Shown here: in pieces, positions 16,541 through 24,807 of the stretch
Layout: the number at the start of each line of letters is the position of its first letter
How positions within the stretch are numbered: the first letter of the stretch is position 1
Assembly: GCF_014645375.1 (NCBI RefSeq)
Contig: NZ_BMLT01000021.1
Coordinates: 1-46,748 of the forward strand
Reading direction: 5' to 3'
Source of the DNA: Marinobacterium nitratireducens
GTDB lineage: Bacteria; Pseudomonadota; Gammaproteobacteria; Pseudomonadales; Balneatricaceae
DNA length: 46,748 bases
Notes under the pieces: generated by a model
What the model saw: only the letters and a program-made list of their open reading frames with translations
Databases searched by the model: none
What the model was told of the DNA's origin: nothing
Position numbers and translations under genes: made by a program

Positions 16541-16894
16541 TTATTTCCTCGCCTGGAATTGATAGAGCAGGGTTGTGCCGCCCGGGTTGAGCGGCTGAAG
16601 GTCGATAAATTCGTAGGTGTCGCCGTCGATCTTGATCTTGTCCGACATCGCCGGCGCGATATCCAGATCGGTCGAGATCAGCCCGAGCTTGTCGCCCGCC
16701 TGAATCAGGGTTTCGCTGCGATAGGCCAGGCTGTAGCCGGTTTCGACCATGATGGCCGCGTGTTCGGTATCAGGCCCGGGTTGCGGATCCCATTCCGGGC
16801 CTGTGGGAGCCCCGGCGCGCACAAGGGTCACCGCCTTACCGTTGGCTGCAATCAGCCGCTGGGCGGTCGCCTCGAGTCGGACATAATCCACCAT
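16541..16894 (-). CDS. Head closure/head-tail joining protein
   Basis: The 117-aa protein has a short N-terminal helix and then a small beta barrel (KAVTLVRAG, YEFIDLQPLNPGG, LLYQFQARK), as in head closure proteins of siphophages. It lies directly after the DnaT-like connector gene with 1 bp between start and stop. It probably forms the neck ring below the adaptor. The specific family is assigned from pattern and position only. Confidence 0.65.
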   Translation of the reverse strand: MVDYVRLEATAQRLIAANGKAVTLVRAGAPTGPEWDPQPGPDTEHAAIMVETGYSLAYRSETLIQAGDKLGLISTDLDIAPAMSDKIKIDGDTYEFIDLQPLNPGGTTLLYQFQARK

Positions 16895-16895
16895 G

Positions 16896-17393
16896 TCAGA
16901 TGCGCTCCGTGCGCCCGGTGATCGACGACGTGACGCTGCTGCCGGTCAGTACCGGGGCAATAATGGCGCCGATGATCGGGATGATCTTGCGCACCGAGTT
17001 CGGGCCATGCGCGGCGGTGTACTCGACATCGATCGGGCCGACCTTCTCGCGCTTGACCTGCGTCGACGGGTCATAGTCAGGATTCAGCGAGCCGGGTGTG
17101 CCCAGTTCGCGCAAGGCCGCCTCATAGGTGGCGTATTCGACCTCGCGCGGGATCTCGTCGTCGGCAATGCTCTGGCCTTCGGTGTCAGACGCGCCAACAC
17201 GCGGCCATTCGCGCACCTGCGCCCGCAGGCCGGTCTTGTAGCCCGGGAACTGCGACCGGTAGGCGGCATCGATGTATTCGGCAGCGCGCAACAGGGCAGC
17301 ATCCTTGTCCGCATCCAGACCGGTCCACGCGGTATTGCCGCGTTCGGCGTGGTAGGCGTCAGCACCCGCCCGAGTGCCGTATAGGTCGGCCAT
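16896..17393 (-). CDS. DnaT-like head-tail adaptor protein
   Basis: The 165-aa protein begins MADLYGTRAGADAYHAERGN and contains LLRAAEYIDAAYRSQFPGYKT, a hallmark of the phage DnaT_2-type adaptor family that follows coat genes. The C-terminal end is hydrophobic (RKIIPIIGAIIAPVL). Despite the family name, it is a structural connector, not a replication protein. Start overlaps the upstream stop region closely (17393 versus 17395). Confidence 0.75.
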   Translation of the reverse strand: MADLYGTRAGADAYHAERGNTAWTGLDADKDAALLRAAEYIDAAYRSQFPGYKTGLRAQVREWPRVGASDTEGQSIADDEIPREVEYATYEAALRELGTPGSLNPDYDPSTQVKREKVGPIDVEYTAAHGPNSVRKIIPIIGAIIAPVLTGSSVTSSITGRTERI

Positions 17394-17394
17394 G

Positions 17395-17643
17395 TCAGCC
17401 TCTCAACTCGTTGGCCAGGGCTTCAGCCTCAGCCTTGGCAACCGGCTCATCGGTCACCACTTTACCGTCGACCAGTACGTTGTACTTGCCCGCCTGGCCG
17501 CGCTTGATTTCGATGGAGCTTGCCTTGCCTGCCGGCGCGTCGTCGTACAGCACATCATCCGGCGCCAGGTCGTCCTTGTTGATCACCACGTAGTCGTGCG
17601 GGTGACCCTTACGGACGATGCGTACAGTTTCGATATTGCTCAT
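17395..17643 (-). CDS. Small hypothetical protein after the coat gene, 82 aa
   Basis: ATG 17643 is preferred because GGAGG lies 9 nt upstream; a longer reading from 17676 starts inside the hairpin. The protein has an N-terminal strand (IETVRIVRKGHPHDYVVINKD), a central basic part and a C-terminal Ala/Glu helix. Similar small proteins follow the coat gene in related phages and may be head-tail or head completion factors. I do not recognise a named domain. Confidence 0.65.
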   Translation of the reverse strand: MSNIETVRIVRKGHPHDYVVINKDDLAPDDVLYDDAPAGKASSIEIKRGQAGKYNVLVDGKVVTDEPVAKAEAEALANELRG

Positions 17644-17666
17644 GCCTGTATGCCTCCAGTTAAAGA

Positions 17667-17689
17667 GGGCCGCCAATCGCTGGCGGCCC
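17667..17689 (-). terminator. Hairpin directly after the major coat gene
   Basis: A perfect 9-bp stem GGGCCGCCA/TGGCGGCCC with a 5-nt loop starts 8 bp after the coat stop codon. On the minus strand it is followed by TCTTTAA, a weak T tract. It could partly terminate or protect the coat mRNA 3' end, so raising coat levels over the downstream genes. Confidence 0.5.
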
Positions 17690-17696
17690 TACCCTG

Positions 17697-18848
17697 TTAG
17701 CCGAGCAGCAGCGCAATGTGTTCCGGCTTCACAGCCTTCACGCCCCAGGCCAGCGCAACCTCGTACTGAACCTGACGGTACTGCTTGTACATGGAGACCT
17801 CGAAGGCCAGGCCAGAGCGCGGATCCTGCACGATCTGGCGGTCGTCGGCAGAGTCACCCTCGACCGGCAGTGCCGGGGCACGGGTCGCCAGCGCAATCGC
17901 CGAGCGGTTGAAGGCCATGTTGCGCGCAGCGGCTGCAATCACGGTGATGTTGGTGGCGGATGCAGCGATAGCCTTGCGCAGACCTGGCGCGGCCAGGGTG
18001 ATGGTGCCGCCATCGGTCACGTTGGTATCACCGGACAGCACCACGTACTTGTTGCTGTCACCGGCGAAGGTGATGACGTCACCCGCCACGATGGTGCCGG
18101 TACCCGCGGCCGCCAGGGTGATGACGGTATCGCCGACCGCATAGCCTGCGTTGTCGGTGGTGGCGCTGGCGCCGGTGCCGGCAGTTGAGGTCACGATCTG
18201 GCCCGACTCGCGGATGTCCATGCCATGCAGCGGCAGCAGGATGCCCTGGCGCTGAATGGTGTCGGAGCCCGCGTAATCGACGCGCGCCTGCTTGCCCAGG
18301 AAGGACGCGCCAGCAGCGGTATCGATCACCAGGTGGTTGTCAGCACCCGGGGCGCCGTTGTCCTTCAGGATCTTCAGGACGTTGGAGCCGTCGGTGAAAT
18401 CACCGGCAGTCGCGAACGGGGTGGTGCCGGCGGTGCCGTAGGCGCGGGAGGCGTAGATGTGCAGCGCTGCCAGGTCGGCCTCGACCTCGTTGGCCAGGGC
18501 CCGCATCGCCTGGGCGAACTGATCGCGCATGATGTTGGCGCGGCCCGGGCCGGAGTTGAGACCCAGCGACTGCTCACCGTTCCAGCGCACCGGCACGCGG
18601 CGAGCTTTGGTGATCGACATATCGACGTTGCCGATAGTCTGGTCGCCGTCGTTCGGCGGGGTTACCGCCGGGGTGATATCAGACGCAGTGGACGCAGGCG
18701 CCACCGGGGAACGCACGGTCTGACCGACCGCGGCGCGCTCGAAGGTCATGTCGCTGGAGACAGCCGGGATCAGGCCGACCAGTTCGCGGGATACCACGTC
18801 GAGCGCGGCATAAATATCAGGTATCAAGTTTGTGATCGTGTTCGCCAT
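17697..18848 (-). CDS. Major capsid protein, P22 coat-like
   Basis: The 383-aa protein matches the P22 gp5 coat family: it begins MANTITNLIPDIYAALDVVS, continues with RELVGLIPAVSSDMTFERAA and GQTVRSPVAP, and has an inserted beta domain (about residues 215-300, with TITLAAAGTGTIVAGDVITF-like strands) comparable to the P22 I-domain. The C-terminus QYRQVQYEVALAWGVKAVKPEHIA is typical. The start is preceded by GAGGA, which is part of an inverted repeat (see 18857-18921). It is preceded by a scaffold-like gene, as expected for P22-type head assembly. Confidence 0.88.
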   Translation of the reverse strand: MANTITNLIPDIYAALDVVSRELVGLIPAVSSDMTFERAAVGQTVRSPVAPASTASDITPAVTPPNDGDQTIGNVDMSITKARRVPVRWNGEQSLGLNSGPGRANIMRDQFAQAMRALANEVEADLAALHIYASRAYGTAGTTPFATAGDFTDGSNVLKILKDNGAPGADNHLVIDTAAGASFLGKQARVDYAGSDTIQRQGILLPLHGMDIRESGQIVTSTAGTGASATTDNAGYAVGDTVITLAAAGTGTIVAGDVITFAGDSNKYVVLSGDTNVTDGGTITLAAPGLRKAIAASATNITVIAAAARNMAFNRSAIALATRAPALPVEGDSADDRQIVQDPRSGLAFEVSMYKQYRQVQYEVALAWGVKAVKPEHIALLLG

Positions 18849-18856
18849 GAGAAAGT

Positions 18857-18921
18857 CCTCGGATAGGCATTAGGTTTGGGTATTGCGATCCGTCCGGATC
18901 AATCAGCTGCCCCATCCGAGG
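18857..18921 (-). promoter_or_regulatory. Stem-loop that can hide the coat gene ribosome binding site
   Basis: In the mRNA, CCTCGGAT (18921-18914) pairs perfectly with ATCCGAGG (18864-18857). The second arm contains the GAGG of the coat Shine-Dalgarno site, 8 nt before the ATG. A second hairpin GATCC-GGAC-GGATC lies inside the loop. Formation would block ribosome access. Translation of the upstream scaffold gene ends about 28 nt before the first arm, so coupling or protein binding could open it. Confidence 0.4.
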
Positions 18922-18948
18922 CGATCTGCTGACAAGGGGTAAAACGGA

Positions 18949-19719
18949 TTAATCGACGATTTTCATCTCGCCTTTATTCGCGGCCTGGGCATACTTCGCC
19001 TGATCAGCCGGGCTCAACTGGGAGAACTGTTCGCGTGTCACGGTGCGGACATTGCCGCCACCTTCAGGTGCGCCTGCGCCGGATCCGCTCTGGCCGGAGC
19101 CTTTCAGGATGCTGTCGCGGTGCGGGTAGGTTTCAACGATCCGCTCGAGCGCTTCATCGAAGCTGGCGATCTCGCCCGGGTTTGACTTCGAGTAGATCGG
19201 GTTGCCGTTGGTATCCTTGGCGACGATCTTGCCGTCCTTGTACTCGAAGTTTTTGCCGAACGCGGCCATTACCATGTCGCCCGGGATGGCCAGCTTTTCA
19301 CCGATGAACTTGGACCCGGAGAACGCGGCGCTGATACGGTCCTGCGCGTGCTGGGTGCGCAGCTGCTCGGCTTCCGCCTTGGCCTGGTCCAGCTGCTTCT
19401 GGAAGGCACTCGAAATCTCCGCCTTGACCTTTTCCACCTCGCCGGCGTCGATCAGCTTTTTCTGATCCAGGTTGCCGACGGTCTCCAGCGCCTTGCGGGC
19501 CTTTTCCGGGTCCAGGTCGCCGAATGCGCCGATCTTGGCCTCCAGCGCCTCCTTGGCTTCGCGATGACCCTTGGCCTCAGCATTAAGCCGACCAATGGTC
19601 GCGTGCATTGCAGGGGCGTCGTAGGTGGTCACACTGCCGTCATCACCGGTATAGACCGGCTTGCCGTCCTGCACCTCGGCGTATTGCTTGCCATCCACCT
19701 CAATGAGCTTGAGTTTCAC
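18949..19719 (-). CDS. Scaffold-like protein (DUF6651-type phage protein)
   Basis: The 256-aa protein starts at GTG 19719 behind AGGAG. Residues about 40-130 are a long charged coiled coil (Lys/Glu/Ala-rich), then a compact part with FIGEKLAIPGDMVMAAFGKNFEYKDGKIVAKD, and a Gly/Ser linker before the C-terminal SQLSPADQAKYAQAANKGEM. Its place between portal and coat and its helical nature fit a capsid scaffold. No protease motif was found, so the scaffold is probably not cleaved by a dedicated phage protease. Confidence 0.75.
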   Translation of the reverse strand: MKLKLIEVDGKQYAEVQDGKPVYTGDDGSVTTYDAPAMHATIGRLNAEAKGHREAKEALEAKIGAFGDLDPEKARKALETVGNLDQKKLIDAGEVEKVKAEISSAFQKQLDQAKAEAEQLRTQHAQDRISAAFSGSKFIGEKLAIPGDMVMAAFGKNFEYKDGKIVAKDTNGNPIYSKSNPGEIASFDEALERIVETYPHRDSILKGSGQSGSGAGAPEGGGNVRTVTREQFSQLSPADQAKYAQAANKGEMKIVD

Positions 19720-19767
19720 GTGTCGTTCTCCTGGTCGTCCGACCGATCAGTTGCCCCGTCCAGGGCG

Positions 19768-21150
19768 TTACATATCCCCGCTGGGGACTTCGTTTAGTAG
19801 CCGCTCGCTTTCGCGCTCGACGGTAAATTCAGGGCTCAGTGCGCCGCGGCGCTTGCTCTCTTCCCAAAGGGTTTCTGCCGACAGGTCGCCCTCTTTGCGC
19901 ATCTCGCGCAGGTGGGTCAGCGACTCGATGTCGTCGTCGTCGGCAATGAAATCGGTGAAGATACTGACCTCGGCCTGGTGCTCGATACCGAGCCACATAG
20001 CGGTCAGGACAAACGCCTGTTCCAGCGCATCCTTGAGCTGCATCGCCCAGGCCTGCGCGGCGCTGTTGCCCTTGCTGGAGGCGAAGGAGGCGGCGATCAC
20101 GGTCAGGTTACCGCTCTGAGCGGTCAGCGGCTGACGGCCCAGTTCGCGCAGTTCCTTGGCGGTGGCGGCAACATCCTCGGCCAGGAATCGCAGCGTCTGC
20201 GCATCGGTGCCGATCCACTTCCACTCGCCGTGGGTGCCGTCCGTATTGGGTGGCGCGTACAGCACCGCCTGCGGGCCGACCGGCACAGGGACCGGGTTGC
20301 CAGCGGCATCGGTGGGCGGTTCGACGCCATTACCGGCCAGCATCGGGAAGCAGGTCAGCGTCTTGATGTGCTTGAGCGCGGTTTCCTGCTGGTACAACTC
20401 GACCTGAAGATCGGCGGCGTCCTTCATCGGCGGCAGGAACTGCCACGCCTTGCCCTTCCTGCGCCCAGTGACGAACGGCACCATCGGGATCTGCTTGATG
20501 GTCAGGATGCCCTCATCCTCGAGCACCCAGTCACCCTTATCGTCCTCGACCTCGACACGCCAGGTCACCGCGGCGCCGTCACGCTCAAACGTCCGTACCC
20601 GGCCCTTCGCCTCAAGGATGGCAACCAGCGTCAGCTGCTCGCGCCCCTCGATGATCTCAGACTCGATATTGAGCACGTTGTCGGCCGGCACATGGACCCA
20701 GTACGGGCGCACCCCGGCGGCGCGCTCCTCGGCGACCGTGCGCAACCCTTCGGCCCGGGTGTAATCGACCAGGATCCAGTCGATCGCCTTGTTGATGCCG
20801 TTGAAGAACGTCTCGGCGGCGAACACGTGCAGGTGGTTGCCGCGGCCATCGATATCCTCAACGATCGATTTCACCCGATCTGGGGTTGTATCGCCCGTTA
20901 GCGCCACCTCCCGGCTGAACGGCTTCTGCGCCAGCCCTTCCACCACGTCGCGATAGACGTTTGTGTACTTGGCAGACGTCAGGCGGAAGGCGTAATCCTT
21001 GTCACTCTCGTTCGGGAACTTCGGCAGGTACAGCTGCCCGGCGGCGATCATAGCGTCGCGGCCCTCGACAATGGCGTTTACCTTGTCCCAATACGGGGAC
21101 ATCGCCTTGTAGTCAGGGCTTTTCCAGTCGGGCTTTTTATCGTCAGCCAT
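19768..21150 (-). CDS. Portal protein
   Basis: The 460-aa protein follows terminase large and precedes the scaffold, the usual portal location. It begins MADDKKPDWKSPDYKAMSPYW and contains YTNVYRDVVEGLAQKPFSREV, which resembles the DUF4055/portal family of P22-coat-type siphophages. ATG 21150 is preferred because GGAA lies 9 nt upstream; ATG 21156 and TTG 21165 are alternatives. It overlaps the terminase gene by a few bases. It forms the dodecameric channel through which DNA is packaged and ejected. Confidence 0.85.
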   Translation of the reverse strand: MADDKKPDWKSPDYKAMSPYWDKVNAIVEGRDAMIAAGQLYLPKFPNESDKDYAFRLTSAKYTNVYRDVVEGLAQKPFSREVALTGDTTPDRVKSIVEDIDGRGNHLHVFAAETFFNGINKAIDWILVDYTRAEGLRTVAEERAAGVRPYWVHVPADNVLNIESEIIEGREQLTLVAILEAKGRVRTFERDGAAVTWRVEVEDDKGDWVLEDEGILTIKQIPMVPFVTGRRKGKAWQFLPPMKDAADLQVELYQQETALKHIKTLTCFPMLAGNGVEPPTDAAGNPVPVPVGPQAVLYAPPNTDGTHGEWKWIGTDAQTLRFLAEDVAATAKELRELGRQPLTAQSGNLTVIAASFASSKGNSAAQAWAMQLKDALEQAFVLTAMWLGIEHQAEVSIFTDFIADDDDIESLTHLREMRKEGDLSAETLWEESKRRGALSPEFTVERESERLLNEVPSGDM

Positions 21151-22528
21151 TGCCATAAGTTCCAAATATCGGTGAGCGCTTGGCGCTTTCCATCGCCAGA
21201 TGCGAACAAGCGCCCATGATGAAGGCGTCCGCCAGGTTCGGTGAGGCGATGCCGCGTTTCGCCAGATTCTCTTTCGACTCGACCATATCCAGGCCGCGCT
21301 TGCTGTAGGACTTGCGCGGGCTGCAGAGCTCGGTCTTCAACCGCTCCAGCTTGTCGAGGTCGCCGCGGATGCAGATCAGCTCGCTGGGCTCGTACTGCAC
21401 GCCCTTGTTGACCGCGTTGAAGGTGTTGCGCAACCGGTCGGCGACGTCCTGCCAGGCTTGTGCCTTCAGGTTCTCGAACTTCTCGTCGTTCTTGATCTTC
21501 GGCGCGTATTCGGCCTTGGGATTAACCACCGCCGCGCCGGCGTTGAACTTGAAGTAACCGGCCTGGATGTTCATGTTGCGCAGCGTTGAGCCCACATGCG
21601 CACCGACCCCGATGGAGTCGTACAGCATCCGACCACCCTGGACGTGCGCCCATGCCCGCTTGGCGGACTCGGCCAGTTCATCCTCTGGGGCCTTCCACTC
21701 ATCCAGTTCGATACAGATGGCGCCATTGAAGATCGCGGCAGCGTTCTTGTCCTCGCCACTGTCGGCCACGTCGTAGCCCACACAGCGAGCGCCGGTCAGA
21801 TCCAGCCCCAGCTTCCGGTCAGCATCGATGGCCGCCTCGATCCAGGAGCGCTTGATCACCGCCGCGTCGTCATCGGAGCGCGGCACCCCCAGATAGACGT
21901 GCTCGTACTCGTCCCAGTCCTCTTCCCGTTTCGCCGCGATCACCTTTTTCATGGTGTCGGACAGGAACGGGTTATCGGGGTAGTTGACCAGCCGGGCTCG
22001 GGTACTGGGCGGCGGGTTGACGATGAACCGCTGGTAGATGAAATCCGTCATCAGCTTCGGGTTGAAGCTGATCCAGACCTCCGAGCCGTCCTTTCGAATC
22101 GTCGGCTCCAAGATCTCCCACTGCTCCCTGGTGAGGTTGTGCGCTTCCTCGATCCAGAGGATGTCCGCACCCTCGAAACTCTTGATCTCGTCGGTGTTGC
22201 GCTCGATACCGTAGAAGGCGAAGTCCGAGCCGTTGGCGTGGCGGATCTCGTTCGATAGCACTTCAAACCCACCGAGCTTGAAGTTCTCGATCTGGGCGCC
22301 GATCAGGGTGTAGACCGAGTCCTTGATCTTGTTCTGATACCGCCGCACACACAGGAACCGGGTGCGGCACTGCTGGGCAATGCTCCCAGCCATACCAGCG
22401 AACTCCCAGGACTTCGAACTGGCCCGGCCGCCGTACAGGACGCGGTTTCGAGCCTTGATGAAGTTCTGAGGCGCCGGCACCCCGTCCCGAAACCAGAAGT
22501 CACGAAGATTCGGATTCAGGCTGGCCAT
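21143..22528 (-). CDS. terL: Terminase large subunit
   Basis: The 461-aa protein is a PBSX/Terminase_3-type packaging motor. The ATPase has the Walker A-like segment YGGRASSKSW (about 32-41), a Walker B and catalytic Glu in ADILWIEEAH, and a coupling segment WISFNPK. The C-terminal RNase H-like nuclease has Asp in GYDVADSGED and a second acidic site near NLADAFIMG. It couples ATP hydrolysis to DNA translocation and cuts concatemers. It overlaps terminase small by 29 bp. Confidence 0.93.
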   Translation of the reverse strand: MASLNPNLRDFWFRDGVPAPQNFIKARNRVLYGGRASSKSWEFAGMAGSIAQQCRTRFLCVRRYQNKIKDSVYTLIGAQIENFKLGGFEVLSNEIRHANGSDFAFYGIERNTDEIKSFEGADILWIEEAHNLTREQWEILEPTIRKDGSEVWISFNPKLMTDFIYQRFIVNPPPSTRARLVNYPDNPFLSDTMKKVIAAKREEDWDEYEHVYLGVPRSDDDAAVIKRSWIEAAIDADRKLGLDLTGARCVGYDVADSGEDKNAAAIFNGAICIELDEWKAPEDELAESAKRAWAHVQGGRMLYDSIGVGAHVGSTLRNMNIQAGYFKFNAGAAVVNPKAEYAPKIKNDEKFENLKAQAWQDVADRLRNTFNAVNKGVQYEPSELICIRGDLDKLERLKTELCSPRKSYSKRGLDMVESKENLAKRGIASPNLADAFIMGACSHLAMESAKRSPIFGTYGNG

Positions 22529-22943
22529 ACATCTCAGAGAAGGACTTGATCGTCTCGCCGTTGCTGGTGTGGTCGACGTGCTGCTTGTCGCGCCACTTCT
22601 CAGGCTGCCGGTTCTTCAGCCAGAAGATCGCGGCTGTCGTATCTGGGGCGTACCGCTCTGTGTACGGCACTACCATTTCCTCGCCGCCGTTGTTGAAGAT
22701 CTTCACGGCGTCGTGCTCGTAACCGGTGGCGCGTTTGTAGAGGCGATCGGCGACAGTGGCGTCAGCCAACTGCTTTCCGCTTTTTATGGACCCCATAAAC
22801 TCTGCGTGGGCCTTTTTCCAGTTGTCGATAGTGGTCTCTGCCACCTCGAAGAAATCAGCCAGATCCTTGTCGGTCGCACCCAGCAGGCATAGCTTGCGAG
22901 CCTGCTCTGCGAACTCCGCTTTGTATCGTGTTGGTCGTGCCAT
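22500..22943 (-). CDS. terS: Terminase small subunit
   Basis: The 147-aa protein has an N-terminal helix-turn-helix (ARKLCLLGATDKDLADFFEV then AETTIDNWKKAH), as in phage small terminases that recognise the pac or cos site. The C-terminal part contains AAIFWLKNRQPEKWRDK, a common feature of this family. It precedes and overlaps terL, which supports the assignment. The packaging type (cos or pac) cannot be decided from sequence alone. Confidence 0.88.
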   Translation of the reverse strand: MARPTRYKAEFAEQARKLCLLGATDKDLADFFEVAETTIDNWKKAHAEFMGSIKSGKQLADATVADRLYKRATGYEHDAVKIFNNGGEEMVVPYTERYAPDTTAAIFWLKNRQPEKWRDKQHVDHTSNGETIKSFSEMYGQPESESS

Positions 22944-22993
22944 ATCGTCGGCCCTCTCCCGGGCTATTCATGCCCAGACTGCCAGGCCAATCG

Positions 22994-23167
22994 TTACGCT
23001 TCCCGCACCCGCTTGATCTCAGCCTCCAGCCGATCGATCTCGGCGGCCAGTTGCAGGATCTTCGATTCGTTCCGAACCTCCGGCGCCATCAGCATCAGCT
23101 GGGTGCGCTGGTCTTCCAGATCCCAGATCTGCATGCGCAGGGCGTTGCAGTGCTCGCGCGTCGTCAT
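22994..23167 (-). CDS. Small coiled-coil protein, 57 aa
   Basis: The ORF starts at ATG 23167, overlapping the lipase stop as ATGA, and ends 50 bp before terminase small. It encodes a single charged helix (REHCNALRMQIWDLEDQRTQ, then LAAEIDRLEAEIKRVREA), predicted to form a coiled coil. No signal or membrane segment is seen. Small helical proteins in this place occur in many phages, with unknown role. Confidence 0.6.
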   Translation of the reverse strand: MTTREHCNALRMQIWDLEDQRTQLMLMAPEVRNESKILQLAAEIDRLEAEIKRVREA

Positions 23168-23823
23168 GCTGTCACCAGTTCCTGAGCAGCCATGGACTCG
23201 ACGTAGGCCTCAATCTGGTGGCTCTCCCGCGGGCCCAACCCCTCAGTCTCAAGGATCGTGCGCGGTACGGTGCGGCCGTAGCCGGCAGCCTGTATCCAAT
23301 CCCAACGGGTGCGGTATGACGTCGTCGGAATATTGAGCGCAGCGTAGTTGTCGCGACTACCCCAGTAGTGGCCGCCCGGCTCACCGAACAGCACCACCTC
23401 GTCGATCTGCCAGCCGTGCAGCTTCATCATACGGGCCAGTTGGGGCGCGATAGCGGCGCCCAGACTGTGGCCGGTCACGATGTAGCGGGTATTCGTCTTC
23501 TGCAGCGTGGTGCGGTACCGGCGGAACCAGGTCAGGGCGGACCAACCGAAACCACTGTGCACCCAGGTGCGGCTGACCGGATCCTTCCAGGGGAAGAACC
23601 ATAGGTCTCGGGCAACGTCCCGCAGATTGCTCAAGCCTTCCCAGGACCAGTTCCGCGGCCAGGCGTTGCTCCACTCCGTACCACGGACGGCCAGGATGAT
23701 GACGTCGCCGCGATCCTCGATCAGCACATCCGTCTCGTGACGGGAGCGAACCTCAGGCCCGCGCGCGTCGTAAACCCGGCTGCAGAGGTGCGCCAGTTCG
23801 AGGTGGCTTACTTGCTTGGCCAT
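23164..23823 (-). CDS. Class 3 lipase family alpha/beta hydrolase in the lysis cassette
   Basis: The 219-aa protein has the class 3 lipase nucleophile elbow TGHSLGAA with Ser at about residue 114; possible partners are a later Asp (RTRWDWIQ) and the late His in GPRESHQIEAY. There is no signal peptide, so export would depend on the holin or on lysis. ATG 23823 is chosen for GGAGAG upstream and overlap with the holin gene. Its place directly after endolysin and holin suggests a role in breaking the outer membrane or in release from debris, by analogy with lipolytic lysis proteins. No Rz/Rz1 pair is recognised here, which makes this more interesting. Confidence 0.78.
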   Translation of the reverse strand: MAKQVSHLELAHLCSRVYDARGPEVRSRHETDVLIEDRGDVIILAVRGTEWSNAWPRNWSWEGLSNLRDVARDLWFFPWKDPVSRTWVHSGFGWSALTWFRRYRTTLQKTNTRYIVTGHSLGAAIAPQLARMMKLHGWQIDEVVLFGEPGGHYWGSRDNYAALNIPTTSYRTRWDWIQAAGYGRTVPRTILETEGLGPRESHQIEAYVESMAAQELVTA

Positions 23824-24095
23824 TGGTAACTCTCCGCCAGCTTGCGCTCGTGACGCTTGCGAGCGCGATGCAGCGACCAATCCACATACATACGATGGAG
23901 TACGCCGATAGCGCCAAGCGCCATACAGCCGGCAGTGAGGTAGTCCATCGCCGACCATGCCGCAATGTCGGTGATCATATGAGCCGCCCAGCTGGCCTTC
24001 GGCTCTGCGTCGCCGACCTTTTGGGCGACATAGCCGGTGCCGCCAGCGCCGACGTATGTGCCATAGCTCATGACCTGGTCCTTGGTGATCATCAT
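23808..24095 (-). CDS. Holin candidate
   Basis: The 95-aa protein begins after the endolysin by a TGATG overlap, with AAGGA upstream. It has a weak first hydrophobic segment (VMSYGTYVGAGGTGYVA) and a strong second one near residues 50-75 (MDYLTAGCMALGAIGVLHRM), followed by a very basic C-terminus (HRARKRHERK). This layout is common in small class II holins. It is assigned on topology and lysis-cassette position; no named holin family was recognised. Confidence 0.65.
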   Translation of the reverse strand: MMITKDQVMSYGTYVGAGGTGYVAQKVGDAEPKASWAAHMITDIAAWSAMDYLTAGCMALGAIGVLHRMYVDWSLHRARKRHERKLAESYQWPSK

Positions 24096-24553
24096 CACTG
24101 GCTGTCCTTCTGAATTCCGGACAAACACAGCGCGCGCTCTTCAGCGCGTCGATTGACCAGGCCGGGGAGTTTCATGCCCTGGGCGTAGACCCAGCGCGGG
24201 AGCTCGTTGCAGGCGCCTGTACGGTCACCTGCGTTGAGCTTGCGCAGCAGTGTGCTGCTTTTGAAGTTGCCGATGCCGACGTTGTAGGCGAAGGAGGTAT
24301 AAGCCGCCTGCTCTTCATGGGAGAGCGGAACGGTTGTGGCGTTACTGACCTCAAGGCCGAACTCGACGATCTCATCTGTCAGGAATGCCTTGCACTCCTC
24401 CATGGTGGCCGTGTCGCCCATCTGCACATCTGTCGTGCGACCGAAACAGATGGTGGGCACTTTGCCATATGGATCCCAGTAAGCCGCCGTGCGCACCCCC
24501 TCGAATCCCGCCACAGCGGTCAGAGCTATGGCGAGCCAGGTTTTGCGTTGCAT
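24095..24553 (-). CDS. Endolysin, GH24 lysozyme with SAR-type N-terminus
   Basis: The 152-aa protein starts at ATG 24553 behind GAGGAG. The N-terminal segment WLAIALTAVAGF is weakly hydrophobic (Ala, Thr, Gly) and runs directly into the catalytic Glu of GFEGVRTAAY, the pattern of signal-arrest-release lysozymes. The GH24 triad is E-x8-D and then T in DPYGKVPTICFG, with one extra residue between D and T. Later parts (QAAYTSFAYNVGIGNFKSST, GLVNRRAEERALC) are typical GH24. It cleaves murein after membrane depolarisation. Confidence 0.88.
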   Translation of the reverse strand: MQRKTWLAIALTAVAGFEGVRTAAYWDPYGKVPTICFGRTTDVQMGDTATMEECKAFLTDEIVEFGLEVSNATTVPLSHEEQAAYTSFAYNVGIGNFKSSTLLRKLNAGDRTGACNELPRWVYAQGMKLPGLVNRRAEERALCLSGIQKDSQ

Positions 24554-24621
24554 AGCGCTCCTCACGGATGGCGGTTATTCAGTCCCGGAGAGCCCCGGGT
24601 GGCGCGTGCCTCACGGCAGGA

Positions 24622-24807
24622 TTACAGCTTGCAGGCGTCGCCGCAGTCGTTCATGTCGAGGCTGTCCAGTTCGATCTGCTCTTCGTAGGTCTCAGACAGA
24701 CGCTCATGCAGCTGCTCGTCGTCTGACTCCAGAGTGGCGAACGATAACTCAGCCAGACGGTACCAGTTGAGGATGCGGCCAAGCTCTTCGGTTGTCAGGT
24801 CGTTCAT
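24622..24807 (-). CDS. Small acidic protein at the head of the late operon, 61 aa
   Basis: ATG 24807 overlaps the upstream stop as ATGA and follows GGAGGG. The product is strongly acidic and helical (DDEQLHERLSETYEEQIELD) and ends with MNDCGDACKL, two close Cys. No family was recognised. A hairpin (CCCGG/CCGGG at 24584-24599) lies between it and the endolysin. Confidence 0.6.
   Translation of the reverse strand: MNDLTTEELGRILNWYRLAELSFATLESDDEQLHERLSETYEEQIELDSLDMNDCGDACKL

Noticed and set aside
15606-16562. Plus-strand frame opposite to the MuF-like and decoration genes
   Set aside because: No ribosome binding site, no recognisable domain, low-complexity Gly/Asp/His content and complete overlap with two well-supported minus-strand genes.
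24584-24599. Terminator between the small acidic gene and the endolysin
   Set aside because: A CCCGG/CCGGG hairpin is present but has no T-run on either strand, so it is not called a terminator.
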